Source: Pseudomonas syringae | Lineage (GTDB): Bacteria; Pseudomonadota; Gammaproteobacteria; Pseudomonadales; Pseudomonadaceae | Assembly (NCBI RefSeq): GCF_021605415.1 | Contig: NZ_WKEQ01000010.1 | Span: forward strand, 1 to 64,000 | Length of the DNA stretch: 64,000 bases | Direction: 5' to 3' | Shown: in pieces, positions 10,906-19,919 of the stretch | Position numbering within the stretch: the first letter of the stretch is position 1 | Layout of the letters: each line of letters begins with the position of its first letter | Program-made: the position numbers and the translations under genes | The notes under the pieces: model-generated | What the model saw: the letters and a program-made list of their open reading frames with translations, nothing else | Database searches by the model: none | What the model was told of the DNA's origin: nothing

Positions 10906-11607
10906 TCAGGCGCTGTAGATCTGCGCCAGCATCAGCCGAAATAACTCATCCAGACGCGCCACGGCATGCGGTGCGGCAAATTTTTCATGCAGGGCAATGT
11001 GGCTTTCGGCGCGCACTCGCTGCTCCAGGCCACAGGTTTTATTGAAGCGATTGACCGCCGCTACCATTGACTCGCGATCGTTATCCACCAGCATTGCACC
11101 GTGTACCAGTCCCACCGGTCGCTGACCACCCTGACTCTGGCGCCAGCGCTGGGCAGTGCCGACCATCTTGCGGCCGTCGAGGTTGACGTTGAAGCGACCG
11201 TCGCAAAACGCCCCGTCGATCTCGCCCAACGAAGCCGTGCCACCCAATTCATCCAACAGCTCACAGATCGGATCGCACAAGCGCCGGTAACCGGTTTCGA
11301 TGCGATTCAAATCACCCTCGCTGCGTGGCGGCGCATAGACCAGTGCGATGTTGATCGTCGAAGCCGACTGCGGCACTGGCTCGCCGCCGGTTTCGCGCAA
11401 CAACACCGGCCACCCGGCGGCAGCGGAGACTTCGCAGGCGTGTTCGAAATCGGGTAGACGGTTCAAGCGGCGCGGCATGACCAAGGCCTGATCGCTCGGT
11501 TGCCAAAATAGAAGACCGAATTCGGCGTTGCCTGCGCAGACATGAGCGAGCAAGTCCTGTTCGGCTTGCAGGCCGGCTTCGATGGTGAGGGGGGTTGGCA
11601 GTGACAT
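10906..11607 (-). CDS. lipoate/biotin protein ligase family protein (LplA-like)
   Basis: A 233-residue protein starting MSLPTPLTIEAG with GGAG nearby upstream. It has an LplA/LipB catalytic fold: LLRETGGEPV stands where ligases have RRxxGGG, and NVNLDGRKMVGTAQRW contains the conserved lysine that contacts lipoyl-AMP. It may attach or transfer octanoyl or lipoyl groups, but the substrate and carrier protein are unknown. It sits between vfr and trpC; from memory, P. aeruginosa has trpC directly beside vfr, so this is a lineage-specific insertion. Confidence 0.78.
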   Translation of the reverse strand: MSLPTPLTIEAGLQAEQDLLAHVCAGNAEFGLLFWQPSDQALVMPRRLNRLPDFEHACEVSAAAGWPVLLRETGGEPVPQSASTINIALVYAPPRSEGDLNRIETGYRRLCDPICELLDELGGTASLGEIDGAFCDGRFNVNLDGRKMVGTAQRWRQSQGGQRPVGLVHGAMLVDNDRESMVAAVNRFNKTCGLEQRVRAESHIALHEKFAAPHAVARLDELFRLMLAQIYSA

Positions 11608-11651
11608 GAGGAACTCCAAGAAGCTTGAAATCTTTAGCGGATTCAAGGGTG

Positions 11652-11719
11652 CCTTCGCGAGCAAGCCCGCTCCCACAATGGAATGCAATCTCATGTGGGA
11701 GCGGGCTTGCTCGCGAAGG
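11652..11719. repeat. REP doublet (REPIN)
   Basis: The arms 11652-11678 and 11694-11719 are near-perfect reverse complements built on CCTTCGCGAGCAAGCCCGCT, separated by about 15 bases. It lies between the trpC stop and the start of the lipoate-ligase-like gene. Confidence 0.85.
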
Positions 11720-11741
11720 GAACGACTCGGTTTATCAAATT

Positions 11742-12578
11742 TCAGTCGAGTGTCGAACCACTCACCGCCGTACCGCGCTCAGGGAAGAACAGGCGCTGCA
11801 ATTCGATACCCGGGCTTTCCGCGCGCATGAACGCTTCGCCGACCAGGAACGCATACACATCGCTGATTTCCATCAGCTCGACATCGGCGCGGTTGAGGAT
11901 ACCGCTCTCGGTAATCACCAAGCGGTCGCGCGGAATGCGCGGCAGCAGATCAAGGGTGTTTTCCAGGCTGACTTCAAAGGTGTGCAGGTTGCGGTTGTTG
12001 ACGCCGACCAGCGGCGTGTCGAGGGTCTTCAACGCGCGCTCCAGTTCGTCGCCGTCGTGCACTTCTACCAACACATCGAGGCCGACACCTTTGGCCACGG
12101 AAGCCAGCTCGGCCATCTTCACGTCGTCGAGCGCGGAGACAATCAGCAATACGCAGTCGGCGCCCAATGCACGGGCTTCGACGATCTGGTACGGATCGAT
12201 CATGAAGTCCTTGCGGATCACCGGCAACTGGCACGCCGCGCGAGCCTGTTGCAGATAAACATCGGCGCCCTGGAAGTAGTCGATGTCGGTCAACACCGAC
12301 AGGCAAGTTGCCCCGCCCTTCTCGTAGCTCTTGGCGATGTCCGCCGGCACGAAGTTTTCGCGGATTACGCCTTTGCTCGGCGACGCCTTCTTGATCTCGG
12401 CGATCACCGCCGGTTGCTTCTTCTTCGCCTGCGCCAGCAATGCCTGGGCAAAACCTCGTGGTGCATCGGCCGCCTTGGCCAGACTTTCCAGCTCACTCAG
12501 GCTCACGCGAGCGCTACGCTCGGCGATTTCCTGAACTTTGCGCGCCAGAATGTTTTCCAGAACCGTCGGTACACTCAT
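11742..12578 (-). CDS. trpC: indole-3-glycerol phosphate synthase
   Basis: A 278-residue TIM barrel starting [18 protein letters not shown]. It has [35 protein letters not shown] and [12 protein letters not shown], the usual substrate-binding and catalytic segments of TrpC. It closes the indole ring from carboxyphenylamino-deoxyribulose phosphate. It is monofunctional, with no TrpF fusion. Its start overlaps the trpD stop by 4 bases, so translation is likely coupled. It is the last gene of trpGDC. Confidence 0.96.
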   Translation of the reverse strand: MSVPTVLENILARKVQEIAERSARVSLSELESLAKAADAPRGFAQALLAQAKKKQPAVIAEIKKASPSKGVIRENFVPADIAKSYEKGGATCLSVLTDIDYFQGADVYLQQARAACQLPVIRKDFMIDPYQIVEARALGADCVLLIVSALDDVKMAELASVAKGVGLDVLVEVHDGDELERALKTLDTPLVGVNNRNLHTFEVSLENTLDLLPRIPRDRLVITESGILNRADVELMEISDVYAFLVGEAFMRAESPGIELQRLFFPERGTAVSGSTLD

Positions 12579-13624
12579 CCCTCATTCTCCACTTTGAATA
12601 CCGCGGTAAAGGCACCCAGCTCCTCGAGTTTTTCCCGAGCGAGGCCGGTGTGCAGCGCGTCGTGCGCAAGCTCCACGCCTTGTTTCAAACTGCTGGCGAC
12701 GTCGGCGGCGTACAGCGCAGCGCCGGCGTTGAGCACGATCATTTCGGCGGCTTTCTGGCCGTTTTCGGTTTTGCGCTTGCCAAGCGCATCGCGGATCAGC
12801 GCCAGCGAGGCTTCCGGGCCATCGACCGAAAGACCATGCAGGCTCTGGCTTTTCATGCCGAGATCTTCCGGCTCGACCCAATACTCGGTGATCTGGTCAT
12901 TTTTCAGCTCGGCCACGAAGGTCGGCGCCGCGAGACTGAACTCGTCCAGACCGTCCTTGGAATGCACCACCAGTACATGTTTACTGCCCAGACGCTGCAA
13001 CACTTCGGCCAGTGGCCGACACAGCGCTGGAGTGAATACACCCACCACCTGATGCTTCACACCGGCCGGATTCGTAAGCGGGCCGAGCATGTTGAACAGC
13101 GTGCGCAGGCCGAGATCGCGGCGTGGGCCGGCGGCGTACTTCATCGCTTTATGATGGGTCTGAGCAAACATGAAGCCGATGCCGACGTTGTCGATGCAAC
13201 GTGCAACCTGCACCGGCGTCAGGTTCAGGTAGATGCCGGCCGCTTCCAGCAGGTCGGCGCTGCCGCTCTTGCCCGATACCGCACGGTTGCCATGCTTGGC
13301 CACGGTGCAACCGGCCGCCGCGACGACGAACGAGGACGCCGTCGACACGTTGAAAATGTTCGCGCCGTCACCGCCGGTGCCGACGACATCGACCACGCCT
13401 TCAAGGGTCTTGAGCTCGACCTTGTCCGCCAGCTCTCGCATCACCGATACCGCGCCGACGATTTCGTCGATGCTCTCGCTTTTCATGCGCATGGCCATCA
13501 TGAACGCACCGACCTGCGCTTCAGTGCATTGGCCGGTCATGATCTCGCGCATCACGTCGCTCATTTCATCGGTGCTGAGGTCGAGGTGTTCGACGATACG
13601 GCTCAGGGCTGTCTTGATGTTCAT
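12575..13624 (-). CDS. trpD: anthranilate phosphoribosyltransferase
   Basis: The 349-residue protein shows the PRPP-binding [14 protein letters not shown] motif near residue 82, [15 protein letters not shown] and GPLTNPA. It joins anthranilate to PRPP, the second step of the tryptophan branch. It overlaps trpC by 4 bases and starts 9 bases after trpG ends, making a compact trpGDC operon. Confidence 0.97.
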   Translation of the reverse strand: MNIKTALSRIVEHLDLSTDEMSDVMREIMTGQCTEAQVGAFMMAMRMKSESIDEIVGAVSVMRELADKVELKTLEGVVDVVGTGGDGANIFNVSTASSFVVAAAGCTVAKHGNRAVSGKSGSADLLEAAGIYLNLTPVQVARCIDNVGIGFMFAQTHHKAMKYAAGPRRDLGLRTLFNMLGPLTNPAGVKHQVVGVFTPALCRPLAEVLQRLGSKHVLVVHSKDGLDEFSLAAPTFVAELKNDQITEYWVEPEDLGMKSQSLHGLSVDGPEASLALIRDALGKRKTENGQKAAEMIVLNAGAALYAADVASSLKQGVELAHDALHTGLAREKLEELGAFTAVFKVENEG

Positions 13625-13633
13625 GCAAAGTCC

Positions 13634-14227
13634 TTAGCGCGTGCCGCCGGTTTGTTTGAGGAAGTTGGCAAACAGTTCATGGCCCTGTTCAGTGAGGATC
13701 GACTCGGGGTGGAACTGCACACCTTCGATGTTCAGGGTCTTGTGCCGCAGGCCCATGATTTCATCCACAGTGCCGTCGTCGTGCTGAGTCCATGCGGTCA
13801 GTTCGAGGCAATCGGGCAGTGTGTCGTTCTTGACGATCAGCGAGTGATAACGGGTGACGGTCAACGGATGGTTGAGACCGTCGAAAACGCCCTTGTCCTC
13901 GTGGAATACCGGGCTAGTCTTACCGTGCATCACCTGGCGGGCGCGAACCACATCGCCACCAAAGGCTTGGCCGATGGATTGGTGGCCCAGGCAAACGCCG
14001 AGGATCGGCAGTTTGCCGGCAAAGTGCTTGATCGCTTCGATGGAGATTCCGGCTTCGGTCGGGGTGCAGGGACCTGGGGATACAACAATGCGCTCGGGAT
14101 TGAGCGCTTCGATGTCGGCAATCGTGAGTTCATCGTTGCGCACGACTTTGACCTCGGCACCCAATTCGCCGAGGTATTGCACAACGTTGTAAGTAAAGGA
14201 GTCGTAGTTGTCGATCATCAGCAACAT
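13634..14227 (-). CDS. trpG: anthranilate synthase component II (glutamine amidotransferase)
   Basis: The 197-residue protein starts [14 protein letters not shown], with AGAGG upstream of the ATG at 14227. The catalytic triad is visible as C79 in GVCLGHQ and the late VQFHPES. It supplies ammonia from glutamine to TrpE (16.8-18.2 kb). The start is separated from a Trp-codon leader ORF by about 160 bases, which is the likely attenuator region of the operon. Confidence 0.96.
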   Translation of the reverse strand: MLLMIDNYDSFTYNVVQYLGELGAEVKVVRNDELTIADIEALNPERIVVSPGPCTPTEAGISIEAIKHFAGKLPILGVCLGHQSIGQAFGGDVVRARQVMHGKTSPVFHEDKGVFDGLNHPLTVTRYHSLIVKNDTLPDCLELTAWTQHDDGTVDEIMGLRHKTLNIEGVQFHPESILTEQGHELFANFLKQTGGTR

Positions 14228-14367
14228 GGCGTTTCGAACCTCTTGAATTCTGACTGGGTGACAGCCTTCAAACGACTTGCCCGCAGGGCGCTGCACGATG
14301 TCGGACGCAGAAGTGGCGTCGGCAAAGCGGCATTTCAGACAGGCAAGGAAGGCAAAGCGATACAGAT

Positions 14368-14380
14368 CCGGCGGGGCCGG
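14368..14380 (-). promoter_or_regulatory. small GC hairpin between trp leader and trpG
   Basis: CCGGC (14368-14372) and GCCGG (14376-14380) form a 5-bp stem with a GGG loop, 10 bases after the leader stop. The trpE leader has an equivalent CCGG-type hairpin at 18292-18305. No U-run follows either, so a classical terminator is not proven. GGCG in the leader's Trp region could pair with the hairpin instead. Confidence 0.45.
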
Positions 14381-14390
14381 CAGAAAAGAT

Positions 14391-14459
14391 TCAGGCGCGC
14401 CAACGCCAGCGGGCGTGTGCCTTGATGACTTGATCCAGAAGTTTGCTGACGATCAACAC
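14391..14459 (-). CDS. putative trpGDC leader peptide with Trp-Arg-Trp
   Basis: A 22-codon ORF starting at GTG (14459) ends in ARWRWRA and stop, with two UGG codons five and three codons before the stop. The last 24 coding bases are identical to the end of gph, upstream of trpE. Starved ribosomes would stall at the UGG codons, the logic of attenuation; attenuation of trpE and trpGDC has been reported in P. putida. The start is uncertain (another GTG lies 8 codons upstream) and the ribosome site is weak. The repeated context supports function. Confidence 0.7.
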   Translation of the reverse strand: MLIVSKLLDQVIKAHARWRWRA

Positions 14460-14487
14460 GGGGAAGGTCTCATTTATACGTCTCGGC

Positions 14488-14516
14488 ACAGTAACTTAGC
14501 TGGGCGGGCCGTGCAA
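14488..14516 (-). promoter_or_regulatory. possible promoter of the trpG leader
   Basis: On the minus strand TTGCAC (14511-14516) and TACTGT (14488-14493) are 17 bases apart, just upstream of the leader ORF. The -35 is good, the -10 is weak. A TATAAA lies closer to the ORF but lacks a suitably spaced -35. Confidence 0.33.
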
Positions 14517-14633
14517 TATGACGAACGCTGAGGTTGGCGAATCTGCGGGGTAACACACGACCGATGGCAAAGGGCCGAAAGTTTTTGGTACTGTCGTTTC
14601 GTTCACAACAACAATAAATAAACGGACTTGCTC

Positions 14634-16541
14634 ATGATCAAACAGACGTTGTTTGTACCGCTTGCCGGATGCTTGCTCGCCATGGCCTGCGCTCAGGCGA
14701 TGGCGGCGCCCAATCCCTACTCCAGTTTCGTCGTCTTCGGTGACAGCCTGAACGACGCCGGCACCTTCAGCGACTCTGGCGGCCCGGCCGGGGCGACACA
14801 ACGCTTCACCAACCGCACCGGCCCGGTCTATCAGGACGGCAGCGGCGAGTTCTTTTCGCTGAACTCCACACAACTGCTTGGCGGACGGCTGGGTTTCAGC
14901 CCCGATCAAACCGCCGCGTCGACGTCCGCCGTACGCGCCGATCAAGGCTTGCCCGATGGCAACAACTGGGCGGTCGGCGGCTATCGAACCGACCAGATTC
15001 TCGATTCGATCACCCGCGAATCGGCAACCGGTGAACGCACCCGTGCGGGCTACCTGCCATCGAACGGCTTTCGCGCCGATCCGAACGCGCTTTATTACTT
15101 ATCCGGTGGTGGCAACGACTTCCTGCAAGGTCGCGTTTTAAGCCTCGATCAGGCCAATGCAGCAGCCGACCGCCTGGCCAACAGCGTCCAGGTGCTGCAA
15201 ACCGCCGGTGCCAAATACGTCATGGTCTGGCTGCTGCCCGATGTCGGCCTGACCCCGGCGCTTAATGGCAGCCCGCTGCAAGCGGTGAGCAGTCAGCTCA
15301 GCAGCCAATTCAACACGCAACTGGTCTCGCGCCTGCAAGGCATCAATGCGCAAATTATCCCGCTGAATATTCCGTTGTTGCTGCAGGAAACCTTCGCCGA
15401 TCCGGGGCGCTTCGGCCTCGCGACCGATCAGAACCTGACGGCCACCTGCTTCAGCGGCAACGGTTGCACGGAAAACGCTCGTTACGGCATCAACAGCGCC
15501 ACGCCGGATCCGACCAAGCTGATCTACAACGATGGGGTGCACCCGACCGAATCCGGGCAAAAACTGATCTCCGATTACGCTTATTCCCTGCTCGCAGCAC
15601 CGTGGGAACTGACCCTGCTGCCGGAGATGGCCCACGCCACGTTGCGCGCGCATCAGGATGAATTGCGCAGCCAGTGGCAGGCGGATTGGGAGAGCTGGCA
15701 AGCGGTCGGCCAGTGGCGCGCGATTGTCGCCGGTGGCGGCCAGCATCTGGACTTCGACAGCCAAAGCAGCGGTGCGAGCGCCGACGGCAGCGGTTACAGC
15801 CTCAATGTCGGCGGCAGCTATCGCCTTAACGAGGCCTGGCGGGTGGGCGTGGCGGCGGGCTTTTACCGTCAGACCATGGAAGCGGGCCATAACGATTCGG
15901 ACTACAAGCTCAACAGCTATCTCGCCACGGCGTTTGCCCAGTTCCAGCAGAATCGCTGGTGGGCCGATGCGTCGTTGACCGGCGGCAAGCTCGACTACGA
16001 CAACCTCAAACGCAAATTTGATCTGGGCGCCAGTGAGGGTGCCGAGAAAGGCGACACTGACGGCAGCCTCTGGGCCTTCAGCACGCGGCTCGGTTACGAC
16101 ATTGCCCAGCCGGGCAGCGAATGGCACCTGTCGCCGTTCGTCAGCGCCGACTACGCCAGCGTCGATGTCGATGGCTATTCGGAAAACAGCAACCGTGCCA
16201 CGGCGCTGACGTTCGATGACCAGACCCGTGATTCAAAACGCCTCGGAATCGGATTGCAGGGCAAGTACAACATCACGCCGCAAACCCAGGTGTTTGGTGA
16301 ATACGCCCACGAACGTGAATATGAAGATGACGTGCAGAAGGTCAACATCGCGCTCAACAGCCTGCCGGCGAACGACTTCACTCTTGAGGGCTACACGCCG
16401 CAGAGTCATCTGAACCGGTTGAGTCTGGGCGTGAGCCACAAGCTCACGGCGGATCTGGCGTTGCGCGGCGGTTACACGTTTCGCAAGGATGATGACTTTA
16501 CCCAGCAGGGGGTGAATGTCGGGGTGGTGTTGGATTTTTAA
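14634..16541 (+). CDS. estP: GDSL esterase autotransporter (EstA/EstP type)
   Basis: A 635-residue protein with a signal peptide ending near residue 24 (AQAMA). A GDSL domain follows: FGDSLNDAG with nucleophile S38, GGNDF, and the Asp/His pair in DGVHPT. From about residue 365 a C-terminal autotransporter beta-barrel ends in VVLDF. Such esterases stay anchored in the outer membrane facing outward and affect rhamnolipid production and motility in P. aeruginosa. A TTG at 14628 is in frame, but the ATG at 14634 has ACGGA at good spacing. It is divergent from trpG and convergent with trpE. Confidence 0.93.
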   Translation: MIKQTLFVPLAGCLLAMACAQAMAAPNPYSSFVVFGDSLNDAGTFSDSGGPAGATQRFTNRTGPVYQDGSGEFFSLNSTQLLGGRLGFSPDQTAASTSAVRADQGLPDGNNWAVGGYRTDQILDSITRESATGERTRAGYLPSNGFRADPNALYYLSGGGNDFLQGRVLSLDQANAAADRLANSVQVLQTAGAKYVMVWLLPDVGLTPALNGSPLQAVSSQLSSQFNTQLVSRLQGINAQIIPLNIPLLLQETFADPGRFGLATDQNLTATCFSGNGCTENARYGINSATPDPTKLIYNDGVHPTESGQKLISDYAYSLLAAPWELTLLPEMAHATLRAHQDELRSQWQADWESWQAVGQWRAIVAGGGQHLDFDSQSSGASADGSGYSLNVGGSYRLNEAWRVGVAAGFYRQTMEAGHNDSDYKLNSYLATAFAQFQQNRWWADASLTGGKLDYDNLKRKFDLGASEGAEKGDTDGSLWAFSTRLGYDIAQPGSEWHLSPFVSADYASVDVDGYSENSNRATALTFDDQTRDSKRLGIGLQGKYNITPQTQVFGEYAHEREYEDDVQKVNIALNSLPANDFTLEGYTPQSHLNRLSLGVSHKLTADLALRGGYTFRKDDDFTQQGVNVGVVLDF

Positions 16542-16613
16542 GGTTTGAGATCAAAAGACCGTCCGAACGCGGCCCGAGCCTTCGGCAGCGCCTACAAGGG
16601 GATGTGCAGAGGT

Positions 16614-16647
16614 AAAAAAGCGGCGCCCTCAAAGGCGCCGTTTTTTT
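16614..16647. terminator. bidirectional terminator between estP and trpE
   Basis: CGGCGCC (16621-16627) and GGCGCCG (16634-16640) form a stem with a CTCAAA loop. An A-run precedes it and seven T follow it, so it can end both converging genes. Confidence 0.92.
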
Positions 16648-16674
16648 ATGGCTGTACAGAAATCCAATGCAGAA

Positions 16675-16749
16675 GCGAGCCTGTTCGCGATGGCGATGGT
16701 CAGCCAAGTGATCCGCTGAATGTTAAATCGCTATCGCGAGCAGGCTCGC
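16675..16749. repeat. REP doublet (REPIN)
   Basis: GCGAGCCTGTTCGCGATGGC (from 16675) and its near reverse complement ending at 16749 (GCGAGCAGGCTCGC) face each other across about 30 bases between the terminator and the trpE stop. Confidence 0.8.
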
Positions 16750-16766
16750 GCCTACAAGGGTTTGCG

Positions 16767-18245
16767 TCAGTCCGGGGTTTGTTCGGCCAGGGCGACGGCG
16801 CGGAACATCGCGCGGCGCTTGTTCAGGGTTTCTTCCCATTCCAGCGCCGGCACCGAGTCGGCGACGATACCGCCACCGGCCTGCACGTGCAGTTCGCCGT
16901 TCTTGATTACCGCCGTACGGATCGCGATGGCGGTGTCCATGTTGCCGTTCCAGGCGAAGTAACCGACCGCCCCGCCATAAACGCCGCGCTTGACCGGTTC
17001 CAGTTCGTCGATGATTTCCATCGCACGAATCTTCGGCGCGCCGGACAAGGTGCCCGCCGGCAGAATCGCCCGCAGTGCGTCCATCGCCGTCAGCCCTTCT
17101 TTCAAATGGCCGGTGACGTTGGAGACGATGTGCATCACGTTGGAATAACGCTCGATGACCATTTTCTCGGTGAGTTTCACCGAGCCGATTTCCGAGACGC
17201 GCCCGGTGTCGTTGCGCCCGAGGTCGATCAGCATCAAGTGCTCGGCGATCTCCTTGTCGTCGGACAGCAGGTCTTCTTCCAGCGCCAGATCCGCTTCTTC
17301 CGTCGCACCACGCGGACGGGTGCCGGCAATCGGGCGGACGGTGATCAGGTTGTCTTCAACCCTCACCAGCACTTCCGGCGAACTGCCAACGACGTGGAAG
17401 TCGCCGAAGTTGAAGAAGTACATGTACGGCGTCGGGTTGAAGCAACGCAACGCCCGGTACAGGTCGATCGGTGCAGCCTTGAAGTCGATCGACATACGTT
17501 GCGACGGCACGACCTGCATGCAGTCACCGGCAAGGATGTATTCCTTGATGGTGTCGACGGCTTTTTCGTAATCGTCCTGAGTGAAACTGGAGCGGAATAC
17601 CGGGTCGGCCGATGGCTGCTTGCTGAAGTCCAGGCCTCGGCGCGGGGTGATCGGCTGGCGCAGTTGCTCCAACAATGCCTGCAACCGCGCCTGACCTTGC
17701 TCGTAAGCATCGGCCTGGGTCGGGTCGGCCAGGACAATCGCGTGCATCTTGCCGGCGAGGTTGTCGAACACCACCACCGCGTCGGACACCATCAACAGAA
17801 TGTCCGGCACGCCCAGCGGATCCGGGTTCGGGCATTTGCCCAGACGCTTCTCCACATAACGCACGCAGTCATAACCGAAGTAACCGACCAGGCCACCGTT
17901 GAAACGCGGCAAACCGGCGATGGTCGGCACGCTGTAGCGCGCCTTGAAGTCTTCGACGAAGGCCAGCGGGTCTTCAACGTCATAGCTTTCAGTCTCGACG
18001 CCATCGACGGTGATGCTGACGTGATGGTCGTGAACGCGCATCACGGTGCGGCACGGCAGGCCGATGATCGAGTAACGGCCCCATTTCTCGCCACCCTGCA
18101 CCGATTCGAGCAAATAGGAGTTGGGCTGGTCGGCCAGCTTCAGGTAGATCGACAACGGGGTGTCAAAGTCGGCCAGGGTTTCGCAGGCCAAGGGGATGCG
18201 GTTGTAGCCATCGGCGGCCAAACGCAGGAATTCTTCGCGGATCAT
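16767..18245 (-). CDS. trpE: anthranilate synthase component I
   Basis: A 492-residue chorismate-binding enzyme. The N-terminal regulatory part includes [15 protein letters not shown], the LLES-type element of Trp feedback sites. The C-terminal catalytic part includes [20 protein letters not shown] and [14 protein letters not shown]. It makes anthranilate from chorismate with TrpG. The ATG at 18245 follows the gph stop by 70 bases. That gap plus the end of gph carries the putative attenuator, so trpE is probably read from rpe-gph and adjusted by tryptophan. Confidence 0.97.
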   Translation of the reverse strand: MIREEFLRLAADGYNRIPLACETLADFDTPLSIYLKLADQPNSYLLESVQGGEKWGRYSIIGLPCRTVMRVHDHHVSITVDGVETESYDVEDPLAFVEDFKARYSVPTIAGLPRFNGGLVGYFGYDCVRYVEKRLGKCPNPDPLGVPDILLMVSDAVVVFDNLAGKMHAIVLADPTQADAYEQGQARLQALLEQLRQPITPRRGLDFSKQPSADPVFRSSFTQDDYEKAVDTIKEYILAGDCMQVVPSQRMSIDFKAAPIDLYRALRCFNPTPYMYFFNFGDFHVVGSSPEVLVRVEDNLITVRPIAGTRPRGATEEADLALEEDLLSDDKEIAEHLMLIDLGRNDTGRVSEIGSVKLTEKMVIERYSNVMHIVSNVTGHLKEGLTAMDALRAILPAGTLSGAPKIRAMEIIDELEPVKRGVYGGAVGYFAWNGNMDTAIAIRTAVIKNGELHVQAGGGIVADSVPALEWEETLNKRRAMFRAVALAEQTPD

Positions 18246-18291
18246 GAGGTGCCTCGTGGTCTGAGGTTATATCAGTCAGGTGTGCAAACGC

Positions 18292-18305
18292 GCCGGAGGA
18301 CCGGC
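18292..18305 (-). promoter_or_regulatory. GC hairpin in trpE leader
   Basis: GCCGG (18292-18296) and CCGGC (18301-18305) form a 5-bp stem, 10 bases after the gph/leader stop. Directly downstream in the transcript GCGCG extends it to GGCGCG, which can pair with CGCGCC in the Trp-codon region, giving mutually exclusive structures. Only a UUU follows, so the terminator role is inferred. Confidence 0.45.
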
Positions 18306-18315
18306 CAGGAACAAG

Positions 18316-18360
18316 TCAGGCGCGCCAACGCCAGCGGGCCAGGGCCTTGATGACTTTCAT
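18316..18360 (-). CDS. possible trpE leader peptide nested in the gph 3' end
   Basis: An internal ATG at 18360, in the gph frame, reads [14 protein letters not shown] before the shared stop. The DNA from GTCATCAAGG to the stop matches the trpG leader in 36 of 39 bases. It may be translated separately, or the gph ribosome itself may do the Trp sensing. The sequence similarity is certain; separate initiation is not. Confidence 0.55.
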   Translation of the reverse strand: MKVIKALARWRWRA

Positions 18361-19134
18361 CCAGAGTTTGCGGGTGACCACCACGATGGCGTTTCCAGAA
18401 GGGGGTTGAACAGCGTCGGGCAACGTTATCCCACCGTTCAGATCCAGGCAACCGGGAATTAACATGCGCATATCGTCGATCACCAGCGCCGGGGATTCCT
18501 CGGCGATCGGCCGGCCATGGTTATAGCCGTAGCTCAACGCCACACACTTGACCCCCGCCGCTTTCGCCGCCAGCACGTCGCTGCGCGAATCGCCGACGAA
18601 CAACGACTTCGAGGCCGGCACGCCGGACATCTTCATCACGAAAAACAGCGCCGCCGGATCCGGTTTCTTCTGCGGCAAGGTATCGCCGCCGATGATCCAC
18701 TTGAAGTAGCGGCCGATCTTCATCTGATCCAGCAGCGGCGCGACGAAACGCTCCGGCTTGTTGGTGATCAGCGCCATTGCCACGCCCTGCTTGTGCAGCC
18801 ATTTGAGGGTGTCGCGCACGCCGGGATAGACCACGGTCAGTTCATGGCTGCCACCGTAGGCGTCCATGAAAATCTCCAGCGCGTATTCGGCCTCGGCGTC
18901 ATCGACGGCCGAATGGTCAAGATCGCCGGCCAATGCGCGGCGCACCAATGTCGGCGCGCCGTTACCGACCCACAAGCGCACGGACTCAAGGCCCGCAGGC
19001 TCGCGGCCGAGGGTAAGCAGCATGGTGTCCACCGCCGCTGCCAGGTCAGGAACCGAATCGACCAATGTGCCATCCAGATCGAACATCACCAACCGTGGCA
19101 GACCTCCGGCGAACAGCTGCTCGAAGCCGCTCAT
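18316..19134 (-). CDS. gph: phosphoglycolate phosphatase (HAD family)
   Basis: A 272-residue HAD hydrolase: [11 protein letters not shown] with nucleophile D19 and D21, ITNKPERF as motif [12 protein letters not shown] as motif III and [16 protein letters not shown] as motif IV. It removes phosphate from 2-phosphoglycolate. The hydrolase fold seems complete by about residue 225. The last ~45 residues are a linker plus [17 protein letters not shown], which looks like an added trpE leader rather than part of the enzyme. It overlaps rpe by 4 bases, giving the order rpe-gph-trpE. Confidence 0.95.
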   Translation of the reverse strand: MSGFEQLFAGGLPRLVMFDLDGTLVDSVPDLAAAVDTMLLTLGREPAGLESVRLWVGNGAPTLVRRALAGDLDHSAVDDAEAEYALEIFMDAYGGSHELTVVYPGVRDTLKWLHKQGVAMALITNKPERFVAPLLDQMKIGRYFKWIIGGDTLPQKKPDPAALFFVMKMSGVPASKSLFVGDSRSDVLAAKAAGVKCVALSYGYNHGRPIAEESPALVIDDMRMLIPGCLDLNGGITLPDAVQPPSGNAIVVVTRKLWMKVIKALARWRWRA

Positions 19135-19805
19135 GGGCGCGTCAGCGCCAGTTCGGAGCGCATCTTGTCGATGACTTCCTGATAATTCGGTGCATTGAAG
19201 ATCGCCGAGCCGGCAACAAAGGTGTCAGCACCGGCCGCCGCGATTTCACGGATGTTGTTGACGTTGACGCCGCCGTCGATTTCCAGGCGAATGTCACGGC
19301 CCGAGGCATCGATGATCGCCCGCGCTTCACGCAGCTTGTCGAGGGTGCCGGGAATGAACTTCTGCCCGCCGAAGCCCGGGTTGACGCTCATCAGCAAGAC
19401 CATGTCGACCTTGTCGATCACGTACTTGAGCACGTCCAGCGGGGTCGCCGGGTTGAACACCAGGCCTGACTTGCAGCCGCCCTCGCGGATCAGTTGCAGC
19501 GAGCGGTCGACGTGCAGCGTGGCTTCCGGGTGGAAGGTGATGTACGTCGCGCCGGCCTCGATAAAGTCGCCAACGATGCGATCCACCGGGCTGACCATCA
19601 AATGTGCATCGATCGGCGCGGTAACGCCGTACTTGCGCAGCGCCGCGCAAACCATCGGGCCGATGGTCAGGTTGGGTACGTAGTGGTTGTCCATGACGTC
19701 GAAGTGGACGAAGTCGGCGCCGGCGGCAAGGACGTTGTCCACTTCCTCGCCGAGGCGGGCGAAGTCGGCGGAGAGGATCGACGGAGCAATTACGAAGGGC
19801 TGCAT
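19131..19805 (-). CDS. rpe: ribulose-phosphate 3-epimerase
   Basis: A 224-residue TIM barrel starting [15 protein letters not shown], with [28 protein letters not shown] and EIDGGV, which contain the metal and catalytic residues. It interconverts ribulose-5-P and xylulose-5-P. The ATG at 19805 has AAAGGTG upstream; an earlier in-frame ATG at 19871 lacks support. The 4-base overlap with gph suggests coupled translation. Confidence 0.97.
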   Translation of the reverse strand: MQPFVIAPSILSADFARLGEEVDNVLAAGADFVHFDVMDNHYVPNLTIGPMVCAALRKYGVTAPIDAHLMVSPVDRIVGDFIEAGATYITFHPEATLHVDRSLQLIREGGCKSGLVFNPATPLDVLKYVIDKVDMVLLMSVNPGFGGQKFIPGTLDKLREARAIIDASGRDIRLEIDGGVNVNNIREIAAAGADTFVAGSAIFNAPNYQEVIDKMRSELALTRP

Positions 19806-19919
19806 GACGCACCTTTTCTGAGCTAAATCACGATGGCGCGCATTGTATACCTCATGCTTTGACGCGCGCACCGTGACCGCGATGATTGGGTTATGCCATG
19901 ACCGATCAGCGGCACCGGC

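Noticed and set aside
12440..14425. A 661-codon open frame on the plus strand opposite trpD and trpG
   Set aside because: It is antisense to two certain genes with full catalytic motifs, has no recognisable domain, and is explained by high GC and codon bias.
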